Shown piece after piece: positions 8,605 through 17,207 of a DNA stretch of 64,000 bases. The notes under the pieces are model-generated. The model was not told the DNA's origin. It worked only from the letters and a program-made list of their open reading frames with translations, and did not search any database. Numbering within the stretch: the stretch's first letter is position 1; each line of letters begins with the position of its first letter. The translations under genes were made by a program, and so were the position numbers. The stretch lies in the NCBI GenBank assembly GCA_031549415.1, contig JAVBPU010000002.1, positions 1-64,000 of the forward strand. The letters are read 5' to 3'. This stretch comes from Limiplasma sp031549415. Lineage in GTDB: Bacteria; Bacillota; Clostridia; Christensenellales; Aristaeellaceae.

Positions 8605-9861
8605 TTATTTTGCCGCCGTAATGGCGCCGGAAATCAGCGCCTTGGCGGCAGTCTCCGGGGTGAGGATTCCCGTGCTGAGCCCGTTTAGCACCTGGTGATA
8701 GAAGCCGTCCTGCCCCAGCATGATTGGGGCTTCAAATCCCAGGGGCATGGGCAGCTCGCCCCAGGATTTCGCTATTTTGTTCATGGCAATGGCGGTTTTG
8801 TCCAGCCGTCCAAATTCCCGGCAGGCGGCATGGGCCTCGGTGCTGTCGGGTATGCCCCGCAGGCCGCCCAAGGTCCGGGCGCCCTTTGCCTCGTTCAGCA
8901 AGTATTGGAGCAGCAGCGCGCATTCCCCTGGACTCAAGCTGCTGGCCGAAATCGCAAACAGGGTTGTGGCCTTCTGAAAGCCCCCCTCATAGGGGCCCCA
9001 GTCGTTCAGATGCGCCGTCAGCGCCATACGGTCTCCCTCTGGCAAGGCGGCTTTCAGCTCCGCCGAAGAGGTTTCCCAGACCCAGCAGCCCAAGTACCTA
9101 CCTGTGCGCCAGCCCGCCAAAAGCTCCCCCTGTTCCGCCCAGGGCACCAACACCCGCGCCTTCTCCAGCCATTGCAAATAGGCGATGCCATCCATCACCT
9201 GCTGCAGGGACAGCTCGCATTGCCCTGTCTTGGGATCGATCCATTTTTTCCCATACCGGCTTTGCACATAGGTTACCAACAGGGCGATGCGGCCCGGGGC
9301 GTCCGCCGCCAGCAAATAGGTTTTTTCTTCCATGGGAAGGGCTTCCGCCGCCGTGAGCAAGTCCTGGGTGCTGTCTGGGATTTTGAGTTTTCGGGCCTTC
9401 AAAGCCGTCTCGTTCCAAGCGAACACATGGGCCGTCATGCTGGTGGGCAGCGCGCAAAGCCGTCCCTGCACCGTGCCGCTTTCCAGCCCCAGATAGCTGA
9501 AGGGCTTCAGGTCCAAAATATCCTGCAGGGGTTCCAGGTCCAAGAAAGCAAAGGCGCCTTGGTCGTCTGTGCCCAAGGTGCGCAGCATCTCCGGGGTCAG
9601 CTCCACCACATCGGCGGTCCCTTGGGACAGGCCTTCCGCCAGCTTTTTTTCATAGGCGAGCTCATTTTCCGCAAAGACAAGCTGGAACCGGGCCGCCTGG
9701 GTATCCTCCTCAAACTGCCGGGTGGCTTCCAGGGTGGCCTCCACCGCCTGGGGCGTTCCCATGGAATAAAACGTCAAAGCAGGAAGGACCGGTTGGCCCA
9801 CCGCCTTCGCGGCAGAGAACAGGCCCAGCGTCAGCATTCCCAAGGCGAACCACTTTTTCAA
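8605..9861 (-). CDS. Extracellular solute-binding protein, family 1 type (orphan)
   Basis: 418 residues with an N-terminal signal peptide (KKWFALGMLTLGLFSAAKA) and the overall layout of ABC sugar-binding proteins: 'LTFYSMG', a 'FEEDT' helix, 'ADVVEL', and a late 'GFQKATTLFAIS' block. It has no lipobox cysteine, so it may be anchored by an uncleaved signal or released. The TTG at 9861 is chosen because GGGAGGAACAGGC precedes it directly; an ATG five codons earlier (9876) has a weaker site. No ABC permease or ATPase genes are adjacent, so its transporter partner is elsewhere or it serves as a sensor. Substrate unknown. Confidence 0.75.
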   Translation of the reverse strand: MKKWFALGMLTLGLFSAAKAVGQPVLPALTFYSMGTPQAVEATLEATRQFEEDTQAARFQLVFAENELAYEKKLAEGLSQGTADVVELTPEMLRTLGTDDQGAFAFLDLEPLQDILDLKPFSYLGLESGTVQGRLCALPTSMTAHVFAWNETALKARKLKIPDSTQDLLTAAEALPMEEKTYLLAADAPGRIALLVTYVQSRYGKKWIDPKTGQCELSLQQVMDGIAYLQWLEKARVLVPWAEQGELLAGWRTGRYLGCWVWETSSAELKAALPEGDRMALTAHLNDWGPYEGGFQKATTLFAISASSLSPGECALLLQYLLNEAKGARTLGGLRGIPDSTEAHAACREFGRLDKTAIAMNKIAKSWGELPMPLGFEAPIMLGQDGFYHQVLNGLSTGILTPETAAKALISGAITAAK

Positions 9862-9901
9862 GCCTGTTCCTCCCATCCACCCACTTTTTTCGGTGACTTT
9901 T

Positions 9902-9930
9902 ATTGTAGTAAAAGGGCCTTAAAATGTCAA
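9902..9930 (-). promoter_or_regulatory. Sigma-A promoter of the solute-binding protein gene
   Basis: Minus strand TTGACA (9925-9930), 17 bp, TACAAT (9902-9907), about 40 bp before the TTG start. Confidence 0.8.
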
Positions 9931-9975
9931 ATTCCGCTGGAAAAATTTTAGGCCAAAACCCAGGATGTTTTTTCA

Positions 9976-10004
9976 TTGACAGGCGGCTTCCAAGCGGCTA
10001 TGAT
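9976..10004 (+). promoter_or_regulatory. Sigma-A promoter of corA (first copy)
   Basis: TTGACA (9976-9981), 17 bp, TATGAT (9999-10004). Transcription would begin near 10011, leaving a leader of about 210 nt before the corA ATG. Confidence 0.8.
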
Positions 10005-10010
10005 AAAGAG

Positions 10011-10224
10011 GCGGTAATACGCCGACGATAACGACAGGAGGAGCCAACGTGGACGCGGACCCGTATAGTCGAAACGCTGTTTTGACCCTTTGGAAGCCCA
10101 TCACAATAGTCGCTCCAAGCAGTCGAAATCAGGGACGCGAATAAACGCGCCTGACATTCGTTTTCATCGCCTGCTTTGGAAGCAATGCTGTGGTTGCACA
10201 GCAGCGGAAAGGCAGGTTTTTTCT
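10011..10224 (+). promoter_or_regulatory. Structured 5' leader of corA ending in a terminator-like hairpin
   Basis: The leader has several stems: GGCG/CGCC at 10020-10035, TCAGG-CGCG/CGCG-CCTGA near 10128-10153, and a final long hairpin from 10169 to 10216 (CCTGCTTT with AAAGGCAGG, inner GCTGTG/CACAGC) followed by TTTTTT at 10217-10222, two bases before the ATG. The only ribosome site (AAAGG) is inside the 3' arm. This layout fits premature termination or translation masking by a metal- or ligand-sensing RNA. It does not show the conserved blocks of the M-box that I know. Class unassigned. Confidence 0.6.
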
Positions 10225-11157
10225 ATGAAAAAGATTTATCTCACTGTGGATGACCATCTGACGGAGATTTCCACCCTGGAAAAGGGCTGTTGGGTGCATT
10301 TACAAAACCCCACCCGGGAAGAAATTGAAGGGCTTAACGCCCGTTTCGCCTTGGACCCCACCTATCTGCAGGCCGCCTTGGACGAGGAGGAAAGCGCCCG
10401 CATCGAGCGGGATGGGGACCAAACCCTCATCATCGTGGACATTCCCTATGTGGAGGCGGAGGACAACGGATATAGCTACTCCACCATCCCCATGGGCATC
10501 ATCGTAGTGGACGATGTGATCATCACCGTGTCCACCCGGAACACCCCGCTGATCACGGATTTCACCGAGGAGCGCATCCGTGGGTTCTGGACCTTCAAGC
10601 GTACCCGTTTTATTTTGCAATTGTTAAACCGCAACGCGTCCCGCTTTTTGGCCTACCTGAAACAAATTGACAAATCCAGCATGTTCGTGCAGGAGCGCTT
10701 GCAGCAAAGTCTGCGGAACCAGGAACTTCTCCAGATGATGAAGCTGGAAAAATCCCTGGTATTCTTTTCCACCAGCCTAAAAGGCAACGAGCTGGTGATG
10801 GAAAAAATGATGCGCACCGACATGCTGCGCAAGTACCCGGACGACGCGGACCTGCTGGAGGACGTGATCATTGAAAACAAGCAGGCCATTGAGATGTGCG
10901 CCATTTACCGGGACATTATGAGCGGCACCATGGATGCCTTTGCCTCCATCATCAGCAACAACCTGAACATCGTCATGAAAATTTTGACCAGCCTGACGGT
11001 GGTGCTGGCCGTGCCCACCATTTTTGCTTCCTTCTGGGGCATGAACGTGGCGGTGCCCTTTGAAAACACCGGATACGGGTTTTATCTGGTGCTGGGCATT
11101 TCGGTCATTGCCGCCATTGCCGCTTTTGTGATGCTGTGGAAGAAGAAGATGTTTTAA
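10225..11157 (+). CDS. corA: CorA family divalent cation transporter (copy 1)
   Basis: 310 residues. The cytoplasmic N-terminal two thirds hold the alpha/beta domain and a long helix region; two C-terminal membrane helices follow, with the pore signature 'WGMNV' near residue 273 at the end of TM1 and a Lys-rich end (KKKMF). CorA proteins are pentameric channels for Mg2+ and in some members Co2+, Ni2+ or Zn2+. The start at 10225 is set by the ATG directly after the leader hairpin; a longer open frame upstream is untranslated leader. The next gene begins 11 bp after the stop, so both probably share regulation. A second CorA gene of a different subgroup is at 20537. Confidence 0.9.
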   Translation: MKKIYLTVDDHLTEISTLEKGCWVHLQNPTREEIEGLNARFALDPTYLQAALDEEESARIERDGDQTLIIVDIPYVEAEDNGYSYSTIPMGIIVVDDVIITVSTRNTPLITDFTEERIRGFWTFKRTRFILQLLNRNASRFLAYLKQIDKSSMFVQERLQQSLRNQELLQMMKLEKSLVFFSTSLKGNELVMEKMMRTDMLRKYPDDADLLEDVIIENKQAIEMCAIYRDIMSGTMDAFASIISNNLNIVMKILTSLTVVLAVPTIFASFWGMNVAVPFENTGYGFYLVLGISVIAAIAAFVMLWKKKMF

Positions 11158-11168
11158 GGGGGCCTTGG

Positions 11169-11885
11169 ATGCGAACCGCGCTGATCACAGGGGGCAGCCG
11201 CGGCATCGGCGCTGCCACGGTACGGGCTTTTGTAAAGGCCGGGTACCGGGTGGCGTTTTTTTACCATGCCAGCCGGGAGGCGGCCTTGGCCTTGGCCCAG
11301 GAGACCGGCGCCCTGGCCTTTCCCTGCGACGTGGCGGACAGCGCCCAGGTACGGGAAGCCTGCGCCGCCGCGCAGAAGCAGCTGGGGGGGATCGAGGCCC
11401 TGGTGCTCTGCGCCGGGATCGTTGGGCAGCAGCTTTTGACCCTGACCACGGATGAGGAGTGGCAGCGGATGCTGGCGGTGAATGTGAGCGGCGCTTTTTT
11501 TACGGCCCGGGCCGTGCTGCCGGGCATGGTGAGCCGGAAAGCAGGGCAAATCGTATTTGTATCCAGTATGTGGGGGCAGGTGGGAGCCAGCATGGAAGTG
11601 GCCTATTCCGCCACCAAGGGCGCGCTGCTGGCCATGGCCAAGGCCCTGGCCATGGAGGTGGCCCCCAGTAGCATCCGGGTGAACTGCGTGGCCCCCGGGG
11701 CCATCGCCACGGACATGACCCTGGGCCTGGGGAAAGACGTTCAAAGCGCCCTGGAAAGGGAAATCCCCCTGGGCCGGCTGGGAAGCCCCCAGGAGGTAGC
11801 GGAATGCATTTTGTGGCTCTGCTCCCCCCAAAGCGCTTATTTGACCGGCCAGGTGATCAGCCCCAACGGCGGCATGGTGATGTAG
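11169..11885 (+). CDS. Short-chain dehydrogenase/reductase, FabG-like
   Basis: A 238-residue classical SDR. 'TGGSRGIG' near residues 7-14 binds the nicotinamide nucleotide, 'LCAGIVG' is the NAG-type motif, and the catalytic set is Ser ('VSSMWG'), Tyr and Lys ('YSATKGA'). The 'NCVAPGAIATDM' segment matches 3-oxoacyl-ACP reductases. No other fatty acid synthesis gene is adjacent; it sits 11 bp after corA, so the physiological substrate is uncertain and FabG is only the nearest family name. Length is typical. Confidence 0.85.
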   Translation: MRTALITGGSRGIGAATVRAFVKAGYRVAFFYHASREAALALAQETGALAFPCDVADSAQVREACAAAQKQLGGIEALVLCAGIVGQQLLTLTTDEEWQRMLAVNVSGAFFTARAVLPGMVSRKAGQIVFVSSMWGQVGASMEVAYSATKGALLAMAKALAMEVAPSSIRVNCVAPGAIATDMTLGLGKDVQSALEREIPLGRLGSPQEVAECILWLCSPQSAYLTGQVISPNGGMVM

Positions 11886-11910
11886 CCGGGGCTGTCTGTG
11901 GCCGGTCCCC

Positions 11911-13392
11911 CTAAATCTCCACACTTCCGGTACAGACCCTTTCCAGAAAGGCCCGGTCATGCTCCACCAGCAGCATGGTGGGCTGGAAGGCGGTCAGCAG
12001 CCGTTCCACCTGGACGCGGCTTAGAATGTCGATATAATTGAGCGGTTCATCCCACACATATAAATGGGCCGGTTCGCACAGGCTTTTCGCCAGCAGGATC
12101 TTTTTTTTCTGCCCTTCGCTCAGCTGCCCCAGGTCCTTGTCAAACTGCTCCCGGCCAAAGTCCATATTGCGTAAAATGGCCTTGAACAGCGTTTCATCCA
12201 GCTGATGGGCCGCTAAAAAAGATCGCAGGTCCCCCAAGACCCCCTCAGTGGACTGGGGCACATAGGAGATCACCAGGTTGCTGGCCAGGCGCACCTCCCC
12301 CTCCAAAGCCTTCGATTGGCCGCAGAGGGTTTTTAAGATGCTGCTTTTGCCCGCCCCGTTTTTGCCCAGGATCGCCAGCCGCTGCCCCTGCCGCAGGGTA
12401 AAGGAGACCGGCCCGCAAACGGCCTTGCCCCCATAGCGGACCCAGGCCTCCCGCACCTCCGCCAGTACCTCTTTGGGATGGAGAAGGGGTGACAGCTTGA
12501 GCTCTCCCACCTTTTCCACGTTCTTGAGCAGCTGGCTCTTTTCCTCGGCGGCCCGCTCCTGCCGCCGCTGGGTGCTCAGGGCTCGTTTCATCATGTCCGC
12601 GCTTCTGGCGCCGATATAGCCTTTATCATAGGCTGCCCCGCTGCCCTTGTCGACGGAATACTTGCTCTTTTCAATGGTTTGGCTCCACTGGGCCGTGCGG
12701 CGGGCGCTTTCCGTGAGGCGCTTGATGTCCCTTTGCAGGCGCTGGTTCTCGTCCTCCTCGTATTGGTTTTGCCGCTCCATGTCCCTTTCAAAGCTGTCAT
12801 AGTCCCCATTGCGGACGGTGATGTCGTTCCGGTTGATGGACAGCACATGGTCGATGCAGCGGTTTAAGAAGGCCCGGTCATGGCTCACCAGCAAAAACCC
12901 GTCCTTGCTTTGCAGGTAATCCGCCACAGCATCCCGTCCCAGCAGGTCCAGGTGATTGGTGGGCTCGTCAATCAGCGGGTAGGTATCCTCCCGGGCAAAG
13001 AGCACCGCAAGCTGCACCTTGGTCTGCTCCCCCTTGCTCAGGGTTTCATAGGGCCGGTACAGGACGTCCTCCGCCACCCGCAGCAGGTTCAACTCCCGCC
13101 GCAGCTGCCATTCCTCAGCGTCCCGGGCCAGTTGCTGCATCACAAACAACGTCAGCCCCGAGGCATCCTCCACTTGAAAGGGAAAATAGATGGGGGAAAG
13201 CGGCATGTCGATGCTTCCTGCATGGGGGAAGGCCCCCTGCAGAAGCCGAAGCAGCGTGGTCTTGCCCCTGCCGTTGCGGCCCACCAGGCCCAAATGCCAC
13301 CGGGTATCCACCGCAAAACTGGCATGCTCAAACACATTGTCATAGCTGCCTTCATAGGCAAAGGTCAAATCATTCACTAAAATTTGCGCCAT
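11911..13392 (-). CDS. ABC-F ribosome-protection-type ATPase, Lsa/CplR-like
   Basis: 493 residues with two ABC ATPase domains and no membrane segments. Walker A motifs are 'GRNGRGKT' (38-45) and 'GKNGAGKS'; signature motifs are 'LSKGEQ' and 'LSEGQKK'; the Walker B segments 'LIDEPTNHLD' and 'VWDEPLNYIDI' have the form seen in Lsa-type proteins, and a charged interdomain linker (about 215-275) is present. Lsa/CplR-type ABC-F proteins bind the ribosomal E site and can relieve lincosamide, streptogramin A or pleuromutilin block. Actual resistance is not shown by sequence. GGAGGGAG precedes the ATG at 13392; the open frame runs 65 codons further upstream through what looks like a regulatory leader. 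Confidence 0.85.
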   Translation of the reverse strand: MAQILVNDLTFAYEGSYDNVFEHASFAVDTRWHLGLVGRNGRGKTTLLRLLQGAFPHAGSIDMPLSPIYFPFQVEDASGLTLFVMQQLARDAEEWQLRRELNLLRVAEDVLYRPYETLSKGEQTKVQLAVLFAREDTYPLIDEPTNHLDLLGRDAVADYLQSKDGFLLVSHDRAFLNRCIDHVLSINRNDITVRNGDYDSFERDMERQNQYEEDENQRLQRDIKRLTESARRTAQWSQTIEKSKYSVDKGSGAAYDKGYIGARSADMMKRALSTQRRQERAAEEKSQLLKNVEKVGELKLSPLLHPKEVLAEVREAWVRYGGKAVCGPVSFTLRQGQRLAILGKNGAGKSSILKTLCGQSKALEGEVRLASNLVISYVPQSTEGVLGDLRSFLAAHQLDETLFKAILRNMDFGREQFDKDLGQLSEGQKKKILLAKSLCEPAHLYVWDEPLNYIDILSRVQVERLLTAFQPTMLLVEHDRAFLERVCTGSVEI

Positions 13393-13640
13393 GTTGAACT
13401 CCCTCCATTGCTTGACCAATGGGAAGGACGGGCCTGCAAAACGCATACAAAAACAGAGCCGAAAGGCGCTATTTTCCTGCCACGAAAGCAAAGCCTGATC
13501 ACCGCGTGATCGTGCGTGCTTCCCCTTCCCCCGTTTCACTGGGTTTTTGGCAGGCTTATTGGCGCATCTTTCCAGCTCCGTTTCCACAAGCGATTCAGCA
13601 GGAATTGATTTTCCCTGTTACGGCCAGCTTACCATGGAAA
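13393..13640 (-). promoter_or_regulatory. Leader of the ABC-F gene with a three-codon upstream ORF
   Basis: Reading on the minus strand, GGAG is followed after 8 bases by ATG CGC CAA TAA (13567-13556), a Met-Arg-Gln peptide ORF. Downstream, CCTGCCA can pair with TGGCAGG across about 70 nt, and a weak hairpin AGCGCC/GGCTCT followed by GTTTTTG lies near 13455-13475. Antibiotic-stalled short ORFs controlling terminators are known for several ABC-F resistance genes. A TTGACA at 13650-13655 overlaps the end of xpt, with only a weak -10 after it. Confidence 0.45.
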
Positions 13641-13651
13641 AAAGCCCGCTG

Positions 13652-14233
13652 TCAAGCCTCTTCTTCCAAAATGGGCTTCCCGTCCCGGATGGCGGTGACC
13701 TTGGCCAGGGAGACCACCTTGTACCCCTGGCTGCGCAGCTTGGCTCCACCGCTTTGGAAACCCTTTTCCACGCAAATGCCGATGCCCATGATCTGCGCCC
13801 CGGCCTGCTGGGCAATGTCTACCAAGGCTTGGCAAGCTTCCCCGTTGGCCAGAAAGTCGTCGATGATCAGCACCTTGGCGCCTTTGGGCAAATAGGCCTT
13901 GGCCACGGACACGGAGCATTCTTCCCCCCGGGTATAGCTGAACACGTGGCTTTGGTAGGCGTTTGTATCCAATGTGGCGGGCTTGCCCTTCTTGGCAAAC
14001 ACCAGGGGCAGGTTCCCAAAGGCCTGGGCCGTGGTGAGGGCGATGGCGATTCCGCTGCTTTCCGCGGTCAGGATCATTTCCACCTCCCGGTCCTGAAAGG
14101 CCTTGTGAAACTCCCGGCCCATTTCGGTCAGCAGGGCGGTATCCAGGCGGTGGTTTAAGAACATGTCCACCTTCACAATGCCGCCTTCCTTGCTAATCCC
14201 CTGGGTGACAATGGCATCATGCAACTTCTTCAT
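13652..14233 (-). CDS. xpt: Xanthine phosphoribosyltransferase
   Basis: A 193-residue type I phosphoribosyltransferase. The start MKKLHDAIVTQG is typical of Xpt, and the PRPP-binding segment 'VLIIDDFLANGEA' lies near residues 125-137. The enzyme converts xanthine and PRPP to XMP in purine salvage. 'TAESSGIAIA' is the other conserved block. GAGGAGGAACCCT lies before the ATG. Unlike many Bacillota, the gap of 57 bp to the upstream GH13 gene is too short for a purine riboswitch, and no xanthine permease gene follows; it may be read from the amylase transcript or a weak own promoter. Confidence 0.95.
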   Translation of the reverse strand: MKKLHDAIVTQGISKEGGIVKVDMFLNHRLDTALLTEMGREFHKAFQDREVEMILTAESSGIAIALTTAQAFGNLPLVFAKKGKPATLDTNAYQSHVFSYTRGEECSVSVAKAYLPKGAKVLIIDDFLANGEACQALVDIAQQAGAQIMGIGICVEKGFQSGGAKLRSQGYKVVSLAKVTAIRDGKPILEEEA

Positions 14234-14290
14234 AGGGTTCCTCCTCGGGTGCTTTTGTGGCGTCCGTCTTTCCTGGCCTATTCTACCACA

Positions 14291-16039
14291 TTATGCCCCT
14301 AAAATCACGCCTTCCCCCACATTCAGGGAGAGCAGCACGCTCCCGCCTTCCACAGGCAGGTTGCTTCCACTGTACAGATCGTGCAAAACCGCCAGCCCCG
14401 CCATATCCTCCGGCAGGTCCACCCGGCCCTGGAGGGGGTCTAGGGCGGTGTTGAGCACGCAAAGCAGATGCTGGGTTTCGGTGCTGCGCACATAGGCATA
14501 CAGGCCGTTTTGTAGCACCGCGTGGGTATGGAAGGCGCCCTGGCGCAGCGCCGGGTTTTCCTTGCGGACCCGCGCCAGCTTTTGAAAATGCCGGTGCATG
14601 CTGTTGTTTGTCACGTCATCCCAGCGCATGGGCCCGCGGCAGAACGGGTCCGCCCCGCCTTCCATGCCCAGTTCATCCCCATAATAGATGATGGGCGCGC
14701 CCAAATAGGTGAACTGAAAGAAGGACGCCGCCCGCAGCATCCGCTCGTCCCCTCCGGCCCGGGTGCGGAACCGCTCCGTATCATGGCTGCCCAGAAAGGT
14801 CCACAGCACTTCCTGGATGCGGTGAGGGTAGAGCATGGTGGCCTTGTTGACCTCCCAGTCAAACTTGTTTGCGGAAATGCTGTGGTGGCAAAAGCGGTTC
14901 CACAGGTTGCGGCTGAGCACGTAATGCATGGTGGAATCGAACATATCCCCCAGGGTGAGCCATTCCCGGCTGTCATCCCAGCATTCCGCCACCATCAGGC
15001 TGTCCGGGTTCACCTGCTTCATCATGGTATGAAACTTGCGCCAAAAATCCGGCCAGACCTCCGGGCTCACGTCCAGCCGCCAGCCGTCGATGCCGCATTT
15101 GTCCATCCAATAGCGGCCCACCTCCAAAAAGTACTCCGCGCAGTTTTCGTTGCGCAGGTTCAGCTTGGGCATGTAGGGTTCATGGCTGAAAGTGCGGTAT
15201 CCGCAGGGGATGGTGGCGTCAAACAAAAACCAGTCCCAATAGTCGGAGGCTTCCCTTTTCTCCTGGGCATCCACAAAGGGCGGAAACTCCACTCCGCTGT
15301 GGTTGAACACTCCATCCAGCACCAGGCGCATTCCGTTGTTATGGAGGGCATCGCAAAGAGCCTTTAGGTCCTCTTCCGTGCCCAGCAGAGGGTCGATTTG
15401 GAAGTAATCAAAGGTATTGTAGCGGTGGGCGCTGTTGCTGACAAAAATGGGGGTGGTGTACACCATTTGCACCCCCAGCTCCTTCAGGTAGGGTACCGCC
15501 GCCAGCATGCCTTGTAGGTTCCCGCCATACCGGTATTGGCTCTGCACCCGGTCGCTAGTCCAGGGCTCCAGCCCTGGCTCTTCCAGCCCTTCCCGCCGGA
15601 AGCGGTCTGGGAAAATCTGGTAGCCAACACAGCCCCGGGCCCATTCCGGCATGGGGTCCGCCGGATAGGCGTAGGCAAAGGCGAAGGCTTCGCTGATGTC
15701 CTCAAAGGCATCCGCGCCAAAGTGCAACCCCGCCCCGTCCAGCTTCAAGGTCATCTCCTCTGCGGTGAGGAGGAACAGGTACTTGATGCGGGGGTCCTGG
15801 GGGTGGAACACCACCTGGTAATAATCAAACCACTCATCTTGGAAGGCCACTGTGAGGGGCAGGTTGATGGCCACGGCAAAGGGGTCCGGCAGGGCGTAAT
15901 TGCTGGTGAGCCGCACCTTCACCGCTGAAAAATCGCCTTTGCCGGTGCGTAAGCGCAGGCACACCCGTCCATCCGGCAAGGCGTGCCTGTATTCCAGCCA
16001 GGGTTCATGAAAAATGGAGCCCAGAGACACTTGCCGCAT
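14291..16039 (-). CDS. GH13 alpha-amylase family glycosidase, neopullulanase/cyclomaltodextrinase type
   Basis: 582 residues with an N-terminal beta domain (about 1-125, CBM34-like), a catalytic (beta/alpha)8 barrel, and a C-terminal beta domain. Visible GH13 regions are 'LDGVFNHSG' (region I), 'GWRLDVS' with nucleophile Asp323, 'VAECWDD' with acid/base Glu352, and 'FLGSHDTER' with Asp420. The extra N-terminal domain and length match GH13_20 enzymes, which act on maltodextrins, cyclodextrins or pullulan. No signal peptide is seen, so it probably works on imported dextrins in the cytosol. AAAGGCGG precedes the ATG. It lies 22 bp downstream of a LacI-family gene and is likely co-transcribed with it. 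Confidence 0.92.
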   Translation of the reverse strand: MRQVSLGSIFHEPWLEYRHALPDGRVCLRLRTGKGDFSAVKVRLTSNYALPDPFAVAINLPLTVAFQDEWFDYYQVVFHPQDPRIKYLFLLTAEEMTLKLDGAGLHFGADAFEDISEAFAFAYAYPADPMPEWARGCVGYQIFPDRFRREGLEEPGLEPWTSDRVQSQYRYGGNLQGMLAAVPYLKELGVQMVYTTPIFVSNSAHRYNTFDYFQIDPLLGTEEDLKALCDALHNNGMRLVLDGVFNHSGVEFPPFVDAQEKREASDYWDWFLFDATIPCGYRTFSHEPYMPKLNLRNENCAEYFLEVGRYWMDKCGIDGWRLDVSPEVWPDFWRKFHTMMKQVNPDSLMVAECWDDSREWLTLGDMFDSTMHYVLSRNLWNRFCHHSISANKFDWEVNKATMLYPHRIQEVLWTFLGSHDTERFRTRAGGDERMLRAASFFQFTYLGAPIIYYGDELGMEGGADPFCRGPMRWDDVTNNSMHRHFQKLARVRKENPALRQGAFHTHAVLQNGLYAYVRSTETQHLLCVLNTALDPLQGRVDLPEDMAGLAVLHDLYSGSNLPVEGGSVLLSLNVGEGVILGA

Positions 16040-16061
16040 AAAAAACCGCCTTTTGTTTTTT

Positions 16062-17084
16062 CTATTTGCCCAGGGCCGCCACGGAATCCCGCTCGATGAG
16101 AAGAAAGGGCACCTCCACGTGGGTGGGGGTTATGACCCTGCCTTCGATTCTGTCCAGCAGCATTTGCATGGCATACAGGCCCAAGCGGTTGGGGTCCACG
16201 TCGATGGAGGTCAGGGCGGGCACGTTGTACTGCCCTGCCGCGGTGTTGTTAAAGCTCACTACGGAAACATCCTCCGGCACACTCAGCCCCAGGCCCTTGA
16301 GCAGCCCAATCAGGCCGATGGATAAGGGATCGTCCATGCTGACCACTGCCGTGGGCCGGTCCGGCCCCTGGAAGATCTTGGCCAGCAGCTTGTGGTCCGG
16401 GCTGTTTTCAATAAAGCGGCTTTGCACCACCCACTCAGGGTTTCTTTCTATGCCCCGTTCCTTTAACGCCTTCTCGTAGCCGATCCGCCGGTCCACCGTC
16501 ACAAAGAAGCGGGAGTCATACCCCAGGAACAGGATTCGCTTGTGCCTGCGCTCCAGCAAATACTCCGTGGCCCGTTGTCCAGCCCGGACATTGTCCGTGT
16601 CCACATAATACCGGCTTTCAGCACCCTGGGGATGGCCGATTTCCACCACGGGAAGGGACTGATTGGGCAAAAGGTCCTCCAGAGGGCTGTTCTGCGCCGC
16701 CAGCAGCAGCAGCCCGCTGATGTAGCCGCTGTTGACCAAGTCCTTCACCGCGTCGATATCGCTGAGGTTTTCATTGCCCGTGCTCAGCAGCATATGGTAC
16801 CGCTCCTGGCTGGCCACTTGCCCAATCCCCCGGAGCACAGCCGGATAGAAAGGGTGCCCCATGCTGCTGGTGGCTCCGCCGGGAAACATGACCCCCACGA
16901 TGCGGGACTGGCGGCTGACCAGGCTGCGGGCCATTTGGTTGGGCCGAAAGTCCAGCTCCTTGGCCACGGTCTGCACCCGGTCCCGCACCTCTTGGCTGAT
17001 GCGGGGATTGTTTTGCAGCGCGCGGCTCACGGTGGAGGGGGACACCTGGGCGATCTGCGCCACATCTTTGATGGTGGTTTTCAT
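16062..17084 (-). CDS. LacI family transcriptional regulator, MalR-like
   Basis: 340 residues. Residues 1-60 are the LacI helix-turn-helix and hinge ('TIKDVAQIAQVSPSTVSRAL'), followed by a periplasmic-binding-protein-like sensor domain. A perfect palindrome CAAACGTTTG sits between the promoter -10 and the start, where the repressor can shut off its own operon. Co-transcription with a maltodextrin-active glycosidase suggests it responds to maltose, maltodextrin or a metabolite of these. Usual length. Confidence 0.88.
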   Translation of the reverse strand: MKTTIKDVAQIAQVSPSTVSRALQNNPRISQEVRDRVQTVAKELDFRPNQMARSLVSRQSRIVGVMFPGGATSSMGHPFYPAVLRGIGQVASQERYHMLLSTGNENLSDIDAVKDLVNSGYISGLLLLAAQNSPLEDLLPNQSLPVVEIGHPQGAESRYYVDTDNVRAGQRATEYLLERRHKRILFLGYDSRFFVTVDRRIGYEKALKERGIERNPEWVVQSRFIENSPDHKLLAKIFQGPDRPTAVVSMDDPLSIGLIGLLKGLGLSVPEDVSVVSFNNTAAGQYNVPALTSIDVDPNRLGLYAMQMLLDRIEGRVITPTHVEVPFLLIERDSVAALGK

Positions 17085-17123
17085 ATGAGAGAGGCTCCTT
17101 TATGTGCGGCTTTTACCTGTGCG

Positions 17124-17167
17124 CAAACGTTTGTCTGATTATAACAAGGGCTCCGTGTTTTTGTCAA
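17124..17167 (-). promoter_or_regulatory. Promoter and LacI-type operator of the repressor-amylase operon
   Basis: Minus strand TTGACA (17162-17167), 18 bp, TATAAT (17138-17143). The palindrome GCAAACGTTTGT (core 17124-17133) overlaps the expected transcription start, as expected for repression and autoregulation. Confidence 0.8.
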
Positions 17168-17207
17168 GGAAGGGTTTGCCCCCTTTGCCGGTCCTTTTGC
17201 CCCATCC

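Noticed and set aside
10011..10224. M-box riboswitch in front of corA
   Set aside because: The conserved GTTAGGTGAGGCTCC-type blocks of that class are not visible, so only a generic structured leader is claimed.
14234..14290. Purine riboswitch upstream of xpt
   Set aside because: The gap is only 57 bp and lacks the aptamer core.
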